Positions 8,889-18,433 of a stretch of DNA of 64,000 bases are shown here, one piece after another (the stretch's first letter is position 1; each line of letters opens with the position of its first letter). A program made the translations under genes and the position numbers. The DNA lies in NCBI RefSeq assembly GCF_008632955.1, contig NZ_CP043959.1, positions 2,046,001 to 2,110,000 of the forward strand. The letters run 5' to 3'. The notes beneath the pieces are model-generated. The model did no database searches. It was not told the DNA's origin and saw only the letters and a list, made by a program, of their open reading frames with translations. The stretch is from Streptomyces tendae (GTDB lineage Bacteria; Actinomycetota; Actinomycetes; Streptomycetales; Streptomycetaceae).

Positions 8889-10472
8889 GTGAACCTGCGC
8901 CACCAGTGGCCGGTCCTGCCCCTCGTGGCAGGGCTGGCCTCCGGCCTGCTCACCGGCTGCGGCTCCGACGACGGGGGCGCGAGCTCGAACGGCAACAAGA
9001 TCGCGGTCGGCATGTCCGACGACGTCCTCGCCACCGACCCCGCCTCCGGCTACGACCCCGGGTCCTGGCTGCTCTTCAACAACGTCTTCCAGTCGCTCCT
9101 GGGCTTCCCCAAGGGCGGCACCGAACCGCAGCCGGACGCCGCCGAGAGCTGCGAGTTCACCGACACCTCCACCAAGGTCTTCCGCTGCACGCTGCGCGAC
9201 GGGCTGAAGTTCAGCAACGGCGACGCGCTCACCTCGGAAGACGTGAAGTTCTCCTTCGACCGCACGCTGAAGATCGACGACCCCGACGGTCCCGCGGTCA
9301 TGTTCTCCACCCTGGAGAAGGTCGACACCCCCGACGAGAAGACGGTCGTCTTCACGCTCAACACGGCCGACGCGACCTTCCCCAGCAAGATCGCCTCCGG
9401 TGCCGGCGCCATCGTCAACCACCGCGAGTACGACGCGAACGGTCTGCGCGAGGACGGCAAGGCGGTCGGCTCCGGCCCGTACAAGCTGGACTCGTTCGAC
9501 GACAACAAGGCCGTGTTCTCCGTCAACGAGCACTACAGCGGCTCCGCCGAGACCAAGAACTCCGGCGTCACCCTGTCGTTCTTCCACGGCGACCAGAACG
9601 GGCTGAAGAAGGCGCTGGAGAAGGGCGAGGTCGACATCGCCTACCGCGGCCTCACCGCCCAGGCCATCAACGACATCGAAGAGGCCGACCGCGGCGACGG
9701 CGGCATCGAGGTCGTCGAGGGCAGCAGCGCCGAGGTGCAGCACCTGGTCTTCAACATGGACGACCCCGTAGCCGGCCGGCTCGGTGTCCGCAAGGCCATC
9801 GCCCACCTGCTGGACCGCGACGCCCTGATGCACGACGTCTACCGCAACACGGCCACCCCGCTGTACTCGATCATCCCGGCCGGCGTCGCCGGTCACAACA
9901 CGGCCTTCTTCGACATCTACGGCGCCCGCCCGTCCAAGGCCAAGGCCGAGGCGGCGCTGCGGAACGAGGGCATCACCGACAAGGTGAAGCTGACCCTCTG
10001 GTCCACCCCGGCCCGCTACGGCCCGGCCACCGATCAGGAGCTCGAGGCGATCGCCAAGCAGCTCAACGCCAGCGGGCTGTTCGACGCCGACGTCAAGTCC
10101 GTCGAGTTCGCCCAGTACGAGAAGGACATCGCGGCCGGCAAGTACGGGGTCTACGTCAAGGGCTGGGTGCCCGACTACCCGGACGCCGACAACTTCACCG
10201 GCCCCTTCTTCGGCGAGGGCAACGTCCTGGACAACGACTACGACCCCGGCGCCATCACCAAGACGCTCCTGCCGCACACCGCCGCCGAGAGCGACCGCGG
10301 CTCCACCGACAAGGAGTTCGAGCGGATCCAGAACCAGGTCGCCGAGGACATCCCCCTCCTGCCGGTCTGGCAGGGCAAGCAGTACGCGGTCGTCCAGGAG
10401 CGCGTCTACGGCCTGGAGTACTGCCTCGACGCCTCGACCGTCTTCCGGTTCTGGGAGCTCAGCAAGGGCTGA
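8889..10472 (+). CDS. second ABC substrate-binding lipoprotein, family 5, paralogue of the previous gene
   Basis: 527-residue lipoprotein with GTG start, signal peptide and lipobox LTGC (Cys24). It shares blocks with its neighbour in the same order: CTLRDGLKFSNGD, a glycine-rich SGPYKL, IPAGVAGHNTAFF, WVPDYPDADNF and IPLLPVWQGKQYAV. The two are probably a tandem duplication that diverged in ligand preference (oligopeptide or similar). The genes are 63 bp apart and probably cotranscribed, with transcription ended by the long palindrome 5 bp beyond this stop. No transporter membrane genes flank it. Confidence 0.9.
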   Translation: MNLRHQWPVLPLVAGLASGLLTGCGSDDGGASSNGNKIAVGMSDDVLATDPASGYDPGSWLLFNNVFQSLLGFPKGGTEPQPDAAESCEFTDTSTKVFRCTLRDGLKFSNGDALTSEDVKFSFDRTLKIDDPDGPAVMFSTLEKVDTPDEKTVVFTLNTADATFPSKIASGAGAIVNHREYDANGLREDGKAVGSGPYKLDSFDDNKAVFSVNEHYSGSAETKNSGVTLSFFHGDQNGLKKALEKGEVDIAYRGLTAQAINDIEEADRGDGGIEVVEGSSAEVQHLVFNMDDPVAGRLGVRKAIAHLLDRDALMHDVYRNTATPLYSIIPAGVAGHNTAFFDIYGARPSKAKAEAALRNEGITDKVKLTLWSTPARYGPATDQELEAIAKQLNASGLFDADVKSVEFAQYEKDIAAGKYGVYVKGWVPDYPDADNFTGPFFGEGNVLDNDYDPGAITKTLLPHTAAESDRGSTDKEFERIQNQVAEDIPLLPVWQGKQYAVVQERVYGLEYCLDASTVFRFWELSKG

Positions 10473-10477
10473 CCCGT

Positions 10478-10535
10478 CCGTGCATGACGTGGGGGAGCCC
10501 TCCCGGCCGGGAGGGCTCCCCCACGTCATGCACGG
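10478..10535. terminator. 58-bp perfect palindrome, bidirectional terminator
   Basis: Every base from 10478 to 10506 pairs with its partner from 10535 to 10507 (centre CCGG|CCGG), with no loop and no mismatch. It fills the gap between two convergent genes, the second binding protein ending at 10472 and the response regulator ending at 10547, so it should stop transcription from both sides. Confidence 0.85.
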
Positions 10536-10546
10536 CGACCCGCGCG

Positions 10547-11218
10547 CTACTGGGCGCCGGGACGCACCAGCCCGCTCTCGTACGCGTACACCGCGGCCTG
10601 CACCCGGTCGCGCAGTCCCAGCTTGGTCAGCACATGACCGACGTGCGTCTTCACGGTGGTCTCGCTGACGAACAGGTCGGCGGCGATCTCCGCGTTGGAC
10701 AGCCCGCGCGCCACCAGCTTCAGCACTTCGACCTCGCGGTCGGTCAGCGTGTGCAGGGTGTCCGGCACCGGCTCCTCGCCGGACGGCAGATGCGTGGCGT
10801 ATTTGTCCAGCAGTCGGCGCGTGATGCTCGGGGCGAGCATCGCCTCACCGGCGGCCACCACACGGATCGCCTGCACCAGCTCGTTGGCCGGGGCGTCCTT
10901 GAGCAGGAAGCCGCTCGCCCCGGCCTTCAGCGCCTCCACCACGTACTCGTCGAGGTCGAACGTCGTCAGCACCAGGACCTTCGCCGGCCCGTTCCGCTCC
11001 GGGCCGGTGATCTGGCGGGTGGCCTCCACCCCGTCCATCCGCGGCATACGGATGTCCATCAGGACCACGTCGGGCTGCAGCGCCCGTACCTGGTCCAGGG
11101 CCTGAAGGCCGTCTCCGGCCTCGCCGACGACCGCGAGGTCCTGCTCGGCCTCCAGAATCATCCGGAACCCGGTGCGCAGCAGCGGCTGGTCGTCGACCAG
11201 TAGGACGCGGATGGCCAC
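10547..11218 (-). CDS. NarL/LuxR-family response regulator
   Basis: 223-residue two-component response regulator. The receiver domain (about 1-120) has the acidic pair Asp9/Asp10, phosphoacceptor Asp55 in VVLMDIRMP, the TT switch residues in LVLTTFD and the conserved Lys in GFLLKD. The C-terminal LuxR helix-turn-helix reads LTDREVEVLKLVARGLSNAEIA with VSETTVKTHV. Start GTG 11218 is chosen because AAGGAG lies 6 nt upstream and the receiver begins at once. No histidine kinase gene is adjacent, so it is an orphan here, 14 bp downstream of the nuclease gene on the same strand. Confidence 0.92.
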   Translation of the reverse strand: MAIRVLLVDDQPLLRTGFRMILEAEQDLAVVGEAGDGLQALDQVRALQPDVVLMDIRMPRMDGVEATRQITGPERNGPAKVLVLTTFDLDEYVVEALKAGASGFLLKDAPANELVQAIRVVAAGEAMLAPSITRRLLDKYATHLPSGEEPVPDTLHTLTDREVEVLKLVARGLSNAEIAADLFVSETTVKTHVGHVLTKLGLRDRVQAAVYAYESGLVRPGAQ

Positions 11219-11232
11219 GTAAGTCTCCTTCG

Positions 11233-12189
<957 letters not shown>

Positions 12190-12365
12190 GACCACAGACC
12201 TTACGGCCCGGCACCGACAACGCGGCGTGACCGGAGGGAGAGAAGCGGAAGGAGGGGGTAGAGAGAGGGGTGCCGGGGCGAAACGGGCGGCGGACGCCGC
12301 ATACCATCGACCCAGGAACCTCCCGTCCGGCAGGCGCGGGAGACGCAGCGAACGAGGGGACACCG

Positions 12366-14027
12366 GTGGACGTAAGCGGCGGGCGCGGACGGCCGCGGCC
12401 CGGCAACGACGAGTCGGCCGAGCAGACCGGGCCCGACGCCCCGGCCACCGGTGACACCCACGCCGCCGGCGAACCCCCCGCGACCCCGGCCGCCCCGGCG
12501 CCCGACCCGACGCACACCGCCGGGCCCGGCACCCCGGCTCCCGGGCCCGCGGCCGAGGACGACGACACCCCGGCGTCCGGCCCTACGACTGAGGACGGCG
12601 ACACCCCGGCGTCCGGCCCCGCGGCCGAGGACCCCCGCGGCACCGCGGGCGGACCGGCGCATGACACCACCGGCACCGGCCCCGCCGGACCGGACGAGCG
12701 CGCCGAGCCGCACCAGGAGTCCCCGGCGGACCGTCCGTCCACCGCCCCCGACGGGCGGGCCCCGGGATCCCCCGGGCGGGGCGCCGGCGACGGAGGCGGA
12801 CAGCTGCCGGAGCACGCCGACCGGCCGTTCGCCCACTCCGGCGGCAAGGGACCCGCGCCGCAGCGGCCCGAGGAGCGGCGGCGGGGTGGCCTGCTGATGG
12901 GCCGGCCCTTCGGCGTCCCCGTGTACGTGGCGCCGAGCTGGTTCCTGGTGGCGATCCTCATCACCTGGGTGTTCGGCGGCCAGATCGACCGTGTCCTGCC
13001 CGAGCTGGGCGCGGCCAGCTACCTGGTCTCCCTGTTCTTCGCGGTGGCCTTCTACGCCTCCGTGCTGGTGCACGAGCTCGCCCACACCGTCGCGGCCCTC
13101 CGCTTCAAGCTCCCGGTGCGCCGCATCCAGCTGCAGTTCTTCGGCGGCGTCTCCGAGATCGAGAAGGAGGCGGAGACCCCCGGCAGAGAGTTCGTGCTGG
13201 CCTTCGTCGGCCCGCTGCTCTCCCTGGTGCTCTCCGGCCTCTTCTACCTCGCCCTGCAGGCCGTCGACCCGAGCAGCGTCCCCGGCGTCCTGCTGGCCGG
13301 CCTGATGGTGTCCAACCTCATCGTGGCCGTCTTCAACCTGCTGCCCGGCCTCCCGCTGGACGGCGGACGGATGCTCCGCGCGGTCGTCTGGGCGATCACC
13401 GGCAAGCCCATGACCGGCACCGTCGCCGCCGCCTGGGTGGGCCGCGCCCTCGCCGTCTCCGTGCTGATCGGCCTGCCGCTGCTCACGCAGTCCGGGGCGC
13501 TCGGCTCCGACGCCGTGGACAACGTCGGCATGGACACCGTCCTCGACGCCCTGCTCGCGGCCATCCTCGCCGCGATCATCTGGACCGGCGCCGGGAACAG
13601 CCTGCGCATGGCCCGCCTGCGCGAACACCTGCCCGAGCTGCGCGCCCGCACCCTCACCCGCCGCGCGGTCCCCGTGGAGACGGACACGCCCCTCTCCGAG
13701 GCGCTGCGCCGGGCCAACGCCGCGGGCGCCCGCGCCCTGGTCGTCGTCGACACCGACGGCGTGCCGCTCTCGCTGGTCCGCGAGGCCGCGATCGTCGGCG
13801 TACCGGAACACCGCAGGCCCTGGGTGCCGGTCGGCGGACTCGCCCAGGACCTCACCGACGGCATGCGCGTCTCCGCGGAACTGGCCGGCGAGGACCTGCT
13901 GGACGCCCTGCGCGCGACGCCCGCCACCGAGTACCTCGTCGTCGAGGACACCGGCGAGATCTACGGCGTGCTGTCCGCAGCCGACGTGGAGCGGGCCTTC
14001 GTCAAGGCCATGGCCCGCCCCTCCTAG
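12366..14027 (+). CDS. site-2 protease family membrane metalloprotease with CBS domains
   Basis: 553-residue membrane protein. About 180 N-terminal residues are disordered and Ala/Pro/Asp-rich, with imperfect repeats around DTPASGP. The membrane core carries the zinc motif HELAH (236-240) and the second ligand motif NLLPGLPLDGG (Asn324, Asp332), diagnostic of site-2 intramembrane proteases, which clip membrane-bound regulators such as anti-sigma factors. C-terminal CBS-like repeats follow (VETDTPLSEALRRAN...; ATEYLVVEDTGEIYGVLS). The GTG at 12366 follows GAGGGG at suitable spacing and is preferred to upstream in-frame codons. It diverges from the nuclease gene and runs into trmI. Confidence 0.88.
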   Translation: MDVSGGRGRPRPGNDESAEQTGPDAPATGDTHAAGEPPATPAAPAPDPTHTAGPGTPAPGPAAEDDDTPASGPTTEDGDTPASGPAAEDPRGTAGGPAHDTTGTGPAGPDERAEPHQESPADRPSTAPDGRAPGSPGRGAGDGGGQLPEHADRPFAHSGGKGPAPQRPEERRRGGLLMGRPFGVPVYVAPSWFLVAILITWVFGGQIDRVLPELGAASYLVSLFFAVAFYASVLVHELAHTVAALRFKLPVRRIQLQFFGGVSEIEKEAETPGREFVLAFVGPLLSLVLSGLFYLALQAVDPSSVPGVLLAGLMVSNLIVAVFNLLPGLPLDGGRMLRAVVWAITGKPMTGTVAAAWVGRALAVSVLIGLPLLTQSGALGSDAVDNVGMDTVLDALLAAILAAIIWTGAGNSLRMARLREHLPELRARTLTRRAVPVETDTPLSEALRRANAAGARALVVVDTDGVPLSLVREAAIVGVPEHRRPWVPVGGLAQDLTDGMRVSAELAGEDLLDALRATPATEYLVVEDTGEIYGVLSAADVERAFVKAMARPS

Positions 14028-14077
14028 CCGGGCGCCCCGGGGCACCGGCCGTGGTCGGCGGGCCCTCCGTGGACCGG

Positions 14078-14083
14078 TAGGCT
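14078..14083 (+). promoter_or_regulatory. -10 element of trmI, apparently leaderless
   Basis: TAGGCT ends 6 nt before the trmI ATG and there is no Shine-Dalgarno sequence. Transcription would start at or next to the start codon. Confidence 0.5.
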
Positions 14084-14089
14084 GGTCAC

Positions 14090-14992
14090 ATGTCCGAACC
14101 GACCGGTGCCGCCCGCAGGCGCGGGCCCTTCAAGGTCGGGGACCAGGTTCAGCTGACCGACCCCAAGGGCCGCCACTACACGTTCACGCTCGAGGCCGGG
14201 AAGAATTTCCACACCCACAAGGGTTCCTTCCCCCACGACGAACTGATCGGTGCTCCCGAGGGCAGCGTTGTCCGCACCACCGGGAACGTCGCCTACCTCG
14301 CGCTGCGCCCCCTGCTCCCCGACTACGTCCTGTCCATGCCCCGCGGGGCAGCCGTCGTCTACCCGAAGGACGCGGGGCAGATCCTCGCCTTCGCCGACAT
14401 CTTCCCCGGCGCGCGCGTCGTGGAGGCCGGCGTGGGCTCCGGCTCGCTCAGCAGCTTCCTGCTGCGCGCCATCGGCGACCAGGGCATGCTGCACTCCTAC
14501 GAGCGCCGCGAGGACTTCGCCGACATCGCCCGGCAGAACGTGGAGCGCTACTTCGGCGGCCCGCACCCCGCCTGGCAGCTCACCGTCGGTGACCTCCAGG
14601 ACAACCTGTCCGACGCCGACGTCGACCGCGTCATCCTCGACATGCTCGCCCCCTGGGAGTGCCTGGACGCCGTCTCCAAGGCGCTGGTGCCCGGCGGCAT
14701 CCTGTGCTGCTACGTCGCCACCACCACCCAGCTCGCCCGGACCGTCGAGTCCATCCGGGAGATCGGCTGCTTCAACGAGCCGACCGCCTGGGAGACGATG
14801 ATCCGCAACTGGCACATCGAGGGCCTGGCCGTCCGCCCGGACCACCGGATGATCGGCCACACCGGCTTCCTGCTCACCGCCCGCCGGCTCGCCGACGGCG
14901 TCGAGCCGCCCATGCGCCGGCGCCGCCCGGCCAAGGGCGCCTACGGCGAGGACTACGCCGGCCCCAACGCCGACGGAGGCGCCGGCCGCTGA
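14090..14992 (+). CDS. trmI: tRNA (adenine-58-N1)-methyltransferase
   Basis: 300-residue SAM-dependent methyltransferase making m1A58 in the T loop of tRNA. An N-terminal beta-barrel-like region (about 1-85) precedes a Rossmann fold with SAM motif I VVEAGVGSGSLSSFLL, an acidic residue in HSYERREDFADIA and motif IV DMLAPWECLD. Length and order fit actinobacterial TrmI, which works as a homotetramer. The start lies directly after a -10 element, so the message looks leaderless. A strong hairpin at 15021-15068 follows. Confidence 0.93.
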   Translation: MSEPTGAARRRGPFKVGDQVQLTDPKGRHYTFTLEAGKNFHTHKGSFPHDELIGAPEGSVVRTTGNVAYLALRPLLPDYVLSMPRGAAVVYPKDAGQILAFADIFPGARVVEAGVGSGSLSSFLLRAIGDQGMLHSYERREDFADIARQNVERYFGGPHPAWQLTVGDLQDNLSDADVDRVILDMLAPWECLDAVSKALVPGGILCCYVATTTQLARTVESIREIGCFNEPTAWETMIRNWHIEGLAVRPDHRMIGHTGFLLTARRLADGVEPPMRRRRPAKGAYGEDYAGPNADGGAGR

Positions 14993-15020
14993 CGCGGTCC
15001 GTACCCTCACCAACGCTCCG

Positions 15021-15068
15021 GCGCCGTGGCGCAGTTCCCGGACGTCACCGGGAACTGCGCCACGGCGC
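15021..15068 (+). terminator. terminator after trmI
   Basis: Perfect 21-bp stem (15021-15041 with 15048-15068) and 6-nt loop ACGTCA, starting 29 bp after the trmI stop. There is no T tract, but the stem is very stable. Confidence 0.75.
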
Positions 15069-15224
15069 TGCCACGTTGACGTACGGTCGCGGCCGGCCCC
15101 GGAAGGCAGCGCCTCGCGGGTGCTTCGCACGGCCGGTGCGGACCCCGCCGTTCCCTCCGTCCTGTGACGTGTGGCACGATGCTGGCCACCCCCACCGGCA
15201 CAGCCCTCACAGGAGACACTCCTC

Positions 15225-15803
15225 GTGCAGTCTTCCGCCGTACCGGAGCTCGCCCACACGCACGCCCGGCCCATCCACTGGATGGCCACCGCCACGGCCG
15301 TCGCCGGTGTCGTGGCGCTCTCCTCCGTCCTGCAGCCCGATCCCGCGACCGCCGCCGCGCCGGGCGCCCCGCACACGAAGAACGCCCCGGCGCAGGCGCT
15401 GCCGCCCGACCCGGCCGACGTCGAGTTCCCGCTCGACTGCGGCCCCGTCAAGGTGGTGGTGAAGAAGCAGGCGTCCGGCGACCTCGACGGTGACGGGCGC
15501 CCCGAGACCGTCGCGGCGGTCCACTGCGACGCCCCGATGGGCACCCCGCCCGACGGCGTGTACGTCCTCACCCAGGCGGCCGACGGCACGCGGCCGCGCG
15601 TGGTGGCCACCCTCGTCGACCCCAAGGATCGCACCAACGTCGAGGACTTCGCCGTGCGCGCCCGCGACGTCGTCGCCACGCTGCTGGGCTACTCGTCCAC
15701 CGACGTGCCCCGTTGCTGCCCGGACGTCCGCGAGACCGTGAAGTGGCGCTGGGACAACGGCGCTTTCGTGCGCTCCGCGCCGGCCGACGCCCGGAGCGTG
15801 TGA
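15225..15803 (+). CDS. secreted protein of unknown function
   Basis: 192 residues. An N-terminal signal sequence (hydrophobic WMATATAVAGVVALSSVL, Ala-rich cleavage region near residue 44) predicts export. The mature part contains the acidic loop GDLDGDGRPETVAAVHC, which resembles calcium-binding FG-GAP/EF-type loops, and two further cysteines in VPRCCPDVRE that could form disulfides. I do not recognise a named family. The GTG at 15225 is chosen because AGGAG precedes it and the signal peptide follows; a longer in-frame reading from 15171 would hide the signal. Its 3' end converges on the ferredoxin gene, with a GC-rich imperfect hairpin at about 15810-15840 between them. Confidence 0.75.
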   Translation: MQSSAVPELAHTHARPIHWMATATAVAGVVALSSVLQPDPATAAAPGAPHTKNAPAQALPPDPADVEFPLDCGPVKVVVKKQASGDLDGDGRPETVAAVHCDAPMGTPPDGVYVLTQAADGTRPRVVATLVDPKDRTNVEDFAVRARDVVATLLGYSSTDVPRCCPDVRETVKWRWDNGAFVRSAPADARSV

Positions 15804-15883
15804 CCCGCACGCGGGCGCGCGCGGTGAGCGTGCGCCCGGACGTGTGAGGAGTCAGTCACCTGTGACGCGACGTACGACGGCGG

Positions 15884-16183
15884 TCACCCGGCGTCCGGGC
15901 CGTACACCTCGACGCTGTCCGAAACCCGGCGGACGTGGATGCACTCGCCCGGGCACTCCTTCGCGGAGTCGATGACGTCCGTGAGGAGCGGCAGCGGGAC
16001 GGGCGTTGTCGCGCCCTTGTCCTGCAGCAGCTCGTCCTCGCCGCTCTTCACGTAGGCGAGACCGTCGATGTCCAGCTCGAACACCTCGGGCGCGTACTGG
16101 GCGCAGATGCCGTCGCCGGTACACAGATCCTGGTCGATCCAGACTTCCAGGTCCTCGCCCGCGACTGCGGCCTCCTGCTGCAC
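15884..16183 (-). CDS. ferredoxin (3Fe-4S type)
   Basis: 99-residue small iron-sulfur protein. Cluster ligands: Cys21-x2-Asp24-x2-Cys27 (CTGDGIC) and a C-terminal Cys77/Cys81 pair (ECPGECIHV). Asp in place of the second Cys is the usual mark of a 3Fe-4S cluster, as in ferredoxins that serve P450s and other monooxygenases. Start GTG 16183 follows GGAGACACG. It is divergent from arc, with 252 bp between, and has no obvious partner oxidoreductase beside it; the conservon P450 about 23 kb away is a possible but unproven partner. Confidence 0.88.
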   Translation of the reverse strand: MQQEAAVAGEDLEVWIDQDLCTGDGICAQYAPEVFELDIDGLAYVKSGEDELLQDKGATTPVPLPLLTDVIDSAKECPGECIHVRRVSDSVEVYGPDAG

Positions 16184-16391
16184 GATCGTGTCTCCTGCCG
16201 TTTTACTGCGCCGAGCCGTACGGGAATCCGGCCAGCTCTGACGGGTGTTGAACACTTCGACCCTACCGCCGCCAGGGTTCCGATCATCTTCGGTGGGTAT
16301 TCCCCTGGCGTGAGGGAGAGCGCAAGGGTGAAGATCGGACACACCCCGACCGTCTTTGTGATCTAGGGGTTTCAATCGACACCCGCCCAGG

Positions 16392-16397
16392 TAGGGT
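16392..16397 (+). promoter_or_regulatory. -10 element of the arc promoter
   Basis: TAGGGT lies 38 bp upstream of the arc start in the 252-bp divergent region. The same hexamer appears before pup (20089-20094) and inside the region before prcB (20547-20552). I see no convincing -35 and no other gene in 16184-16435. Confidence 0.4.
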
Positions 16398-16435
16398 CTG
16401 GAAGCGTCCAGCTCCCCTTGGAGGAGGTGAGGACC

Positions 16436-18202
16436 GTGGCAGCCCACGACGACGACATGAACCGCGGCATCCGCCCGGGACGCGGGTCCGAGGACCCGGC
16501 CGGGCAGATCGCCTACCTTGAGCAGGAGATCGCCGTCCTGCGACGCAAGCTCGCCGACTCTCCGCGGCACACGAGAATTCTCGAAGAGCGGATCGTCGAG
16601 CTGCAGACCAATCTGGCCGGCGTGTCCGCCCAGAACGAACGACTCGCAGGCACACTCCGCGAGGCCCGCGACCAGATCGTGGCCCTCAAGGAGGAGGTCG
16701 ACCGGCTCGCCCAGCCCCCGGCCGGCTTCGGTGTCTTCCTCACGGCGAACGAGGACGGCACGGCCGACATCTTCACCGGCGGCCGCAAGCTGCGGGTGAA
16801 CGTCAGCCCGAGCGTCGAGCTCGAAGAGCTCCGGCGCGGCCAGGAAGTGATGCTCAACGAAGCGCTCAACGTGGTCGAGGCCATGCAATTCGAGCGCGTG
16901 GGCGAGATCGTCACCCTCAAGGAGATCCTCGAGGACGGCGAGCGCGCCCTTGTGCTGGGGCACACCGACGAGGAGCGGGTGGTGCGGCTCGCCGAGCCGC
17001 TGCTGGACGTCACCATCCGCCCCGGCGACGCCCTGCTGCTGGAGCCCCGCTCCGGTTACGTCTACGAGGTGGTCCCGAAGAGCGAGGTCGAGGAACTCGT
17101 CCTCGAGGAAGTCCCCGACATCGGCTACGAGCAGATCGGCGGTCTCGGCGGCCAGATCGAGGCCATCCGGGACGCGGTCGAGCTCCCCTACCTCTACCCG
17201 GACCTGTTCAAGGAGCACGAGCTGCGGCCGCCGAAGGGCGTCCTGTTGTACGGGCCCCCCGGATGCGGCAAGACGCTGATCGCCAAGGCCGTGGCGAACT
17301 CGCTGGCCAAGAAGGTCGCCGAAGTCACCGGTGTCGCCGCCGGCAAGAGCTTCTTCCTCAACATCAAGGGCCCCGAGCTGCTGAACAAGTACGTCGGTGA
17401 GACCGAGCGGCAGATCCGCCTGGTCTTCCAGCGTGCGCGGGAGAAGGCCAGCGAGGGCACCCCCGTCATCGTCTTCTTCGACGAGATGGAGTCCCTCTTC
17501 CGCACCCGTGGCTCCGGTGTCAGCTCGGACGTGGAGAACACCATCGTCCCGCAGCTGCTCGCCGAGATCGACGGCGTGGAGGGCCTGCAGAACGTGGTCG
17601 TGATCGGCGCCTCCAACCGTGAGGACATGATCGACCCCGCCATCCTGCGTCCCGGCCGGCTGGACGTGAAGATCAAGATCGAGCGTCCGGACGCCGAGGC
17701 GGCCAAGGACATCTTCGGCAAGTACCTCACCGAGCGCCTCCCGCTGCACGGCGACGACCTCACCGAGCACGGCGGCGACAAGGCCATGACGGTCCAGAGC
17801 ATGATCCAGACCGCCGTGGAACAGATGTACGCGGAATCCGAGGAGAACCGCTTCCTGGAAGTCACCTACGCCAATGGCGACAAGGAAGTCCTGTACTTCA
17901 AGGACTTCAATTCCGGTGCCATGATCGAGAACATCGTGGGCCGCGCCAAGAAGATGGCGATCAAGGACTTCCTGGAGAAGAACCAGAAGGGCCTGCGCGT
18001 CTCCCACCTCCTCCAGGCCTGCGTGGACGAGTTCAAGGAGAACGAGGACCTGCCCAACACCACCAACCCGGACGACTGGGCCCGGATTTCCGGAAAGAAG
18101 GGCGAGCGGATTGTTTACATCCGCACCCTCATCACCGGAAAGCAGGGCGCGGACACCGGACGCTCCATCGACACGGTGGCGAACACCGGTCAGTACCTGT
18201 AA
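16436..18202 (+). CDS. arc: proteasome-associated ATPase ARC (Mpa homologue)
   Basis: 588-residue AAA ATPase that forms a hexameric ring, recognises pupylated proteins and unfolds them into the 20S proteasome. An N-terminal coiled coil (about 22-72, rich in Glu/Leu/Arg; the Pup docking region) is followed by tandem OB domains (about 90-235) and an AAA domain with Walker A GPPGCGKT (about 272-279) and Walker [10 protein letters not shown] (about 344-352). The C-terminus is GQYL, the penultimate-Tyr tail used to dock into the proteasome alpha ring. Start GTG 16436 follows GGAGGAGGTGAGG. It heads the Pup-proteasome locus and has its own terminator. Confidence 0.97.
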   Translation: MAAHDDDMNRGIRPGRGSEDPAGQIAYLEQEIAVLRRKLADSPRHTRILEERIVELQTNLAGVSAQNERLAGTLREARDQIVALKEEVDRLAQPPAGFGVFLTANEDGTADIFTGGRKLRVNVSPSVELEELRRGQEVMLNEALNVVEAMQFERVGEIVTLKEILEDGERALVLGHTDEERVVRLAEPLLDVTIRPGDALLLEPRSGYVYEVVPKSEVEELVLEEVPDIGYEQIGGLGGQIEAIRDAVELPYLYPDLFKEHELRPPKGVLLYGPPGCGKTLIAKAVANSLAKKVAEVTGVAAGKSFFLNIKGPELLNKYVGETERQIRLVFQRAREKASEGTPVIVFFDEMESLFRTRGSGVSSDVENTIVPQLLAEIDGVEGLQNVVVIGASNREDMIDPAILRPGRLDVKIKIERPDAEAAKDIFGKYLTERLPLHGDDLTEHGGDKAMTVQSMIQTAVEQMYAESEENRFLEVTYANGDKEVLYFKDFNSGAMIENIVGRAKKMAIKDFLEKNQKGLRVSHLLQACVDEFKENEDLPNTTNPDDWARISGKKGERIVYIRTLITGKQGADTGRSIDTVANTGQYL

Positions 18203-18255
18203 AAGCAAGGGCGGCTGCGGGTGCCCACGTCGGGTACCCGCAGCCGACTGCTTTT
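18201..18255 (+). terminator. terminator after arc
   Basis: The inner stem CGGCTGCGGGT / ACCCGCAGCCG is flanked by an outer AAAAGCA / TGCTTTT pairing that overlaps the arc stop codon and ends in four T. This is a rho-independent type structure. Confidence 0.75.
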
Positions 18256-18433
18256 CGGGCCACGGCTGGAGCACAGCAATGACGCAAATGATCTCCCCAC
18301 CAGGGCGAAGGCGTTCTAGGCTCGTCCGTACCGCCGAGTCGCGCAGTGCGGGGACGGGCACCGCACACGCACCGGAGCGCCAGCGGTACAGCAGCGACCC
18401 CGACCGGGGGCGCCGCCGGGCAAGGAGGGCCGC

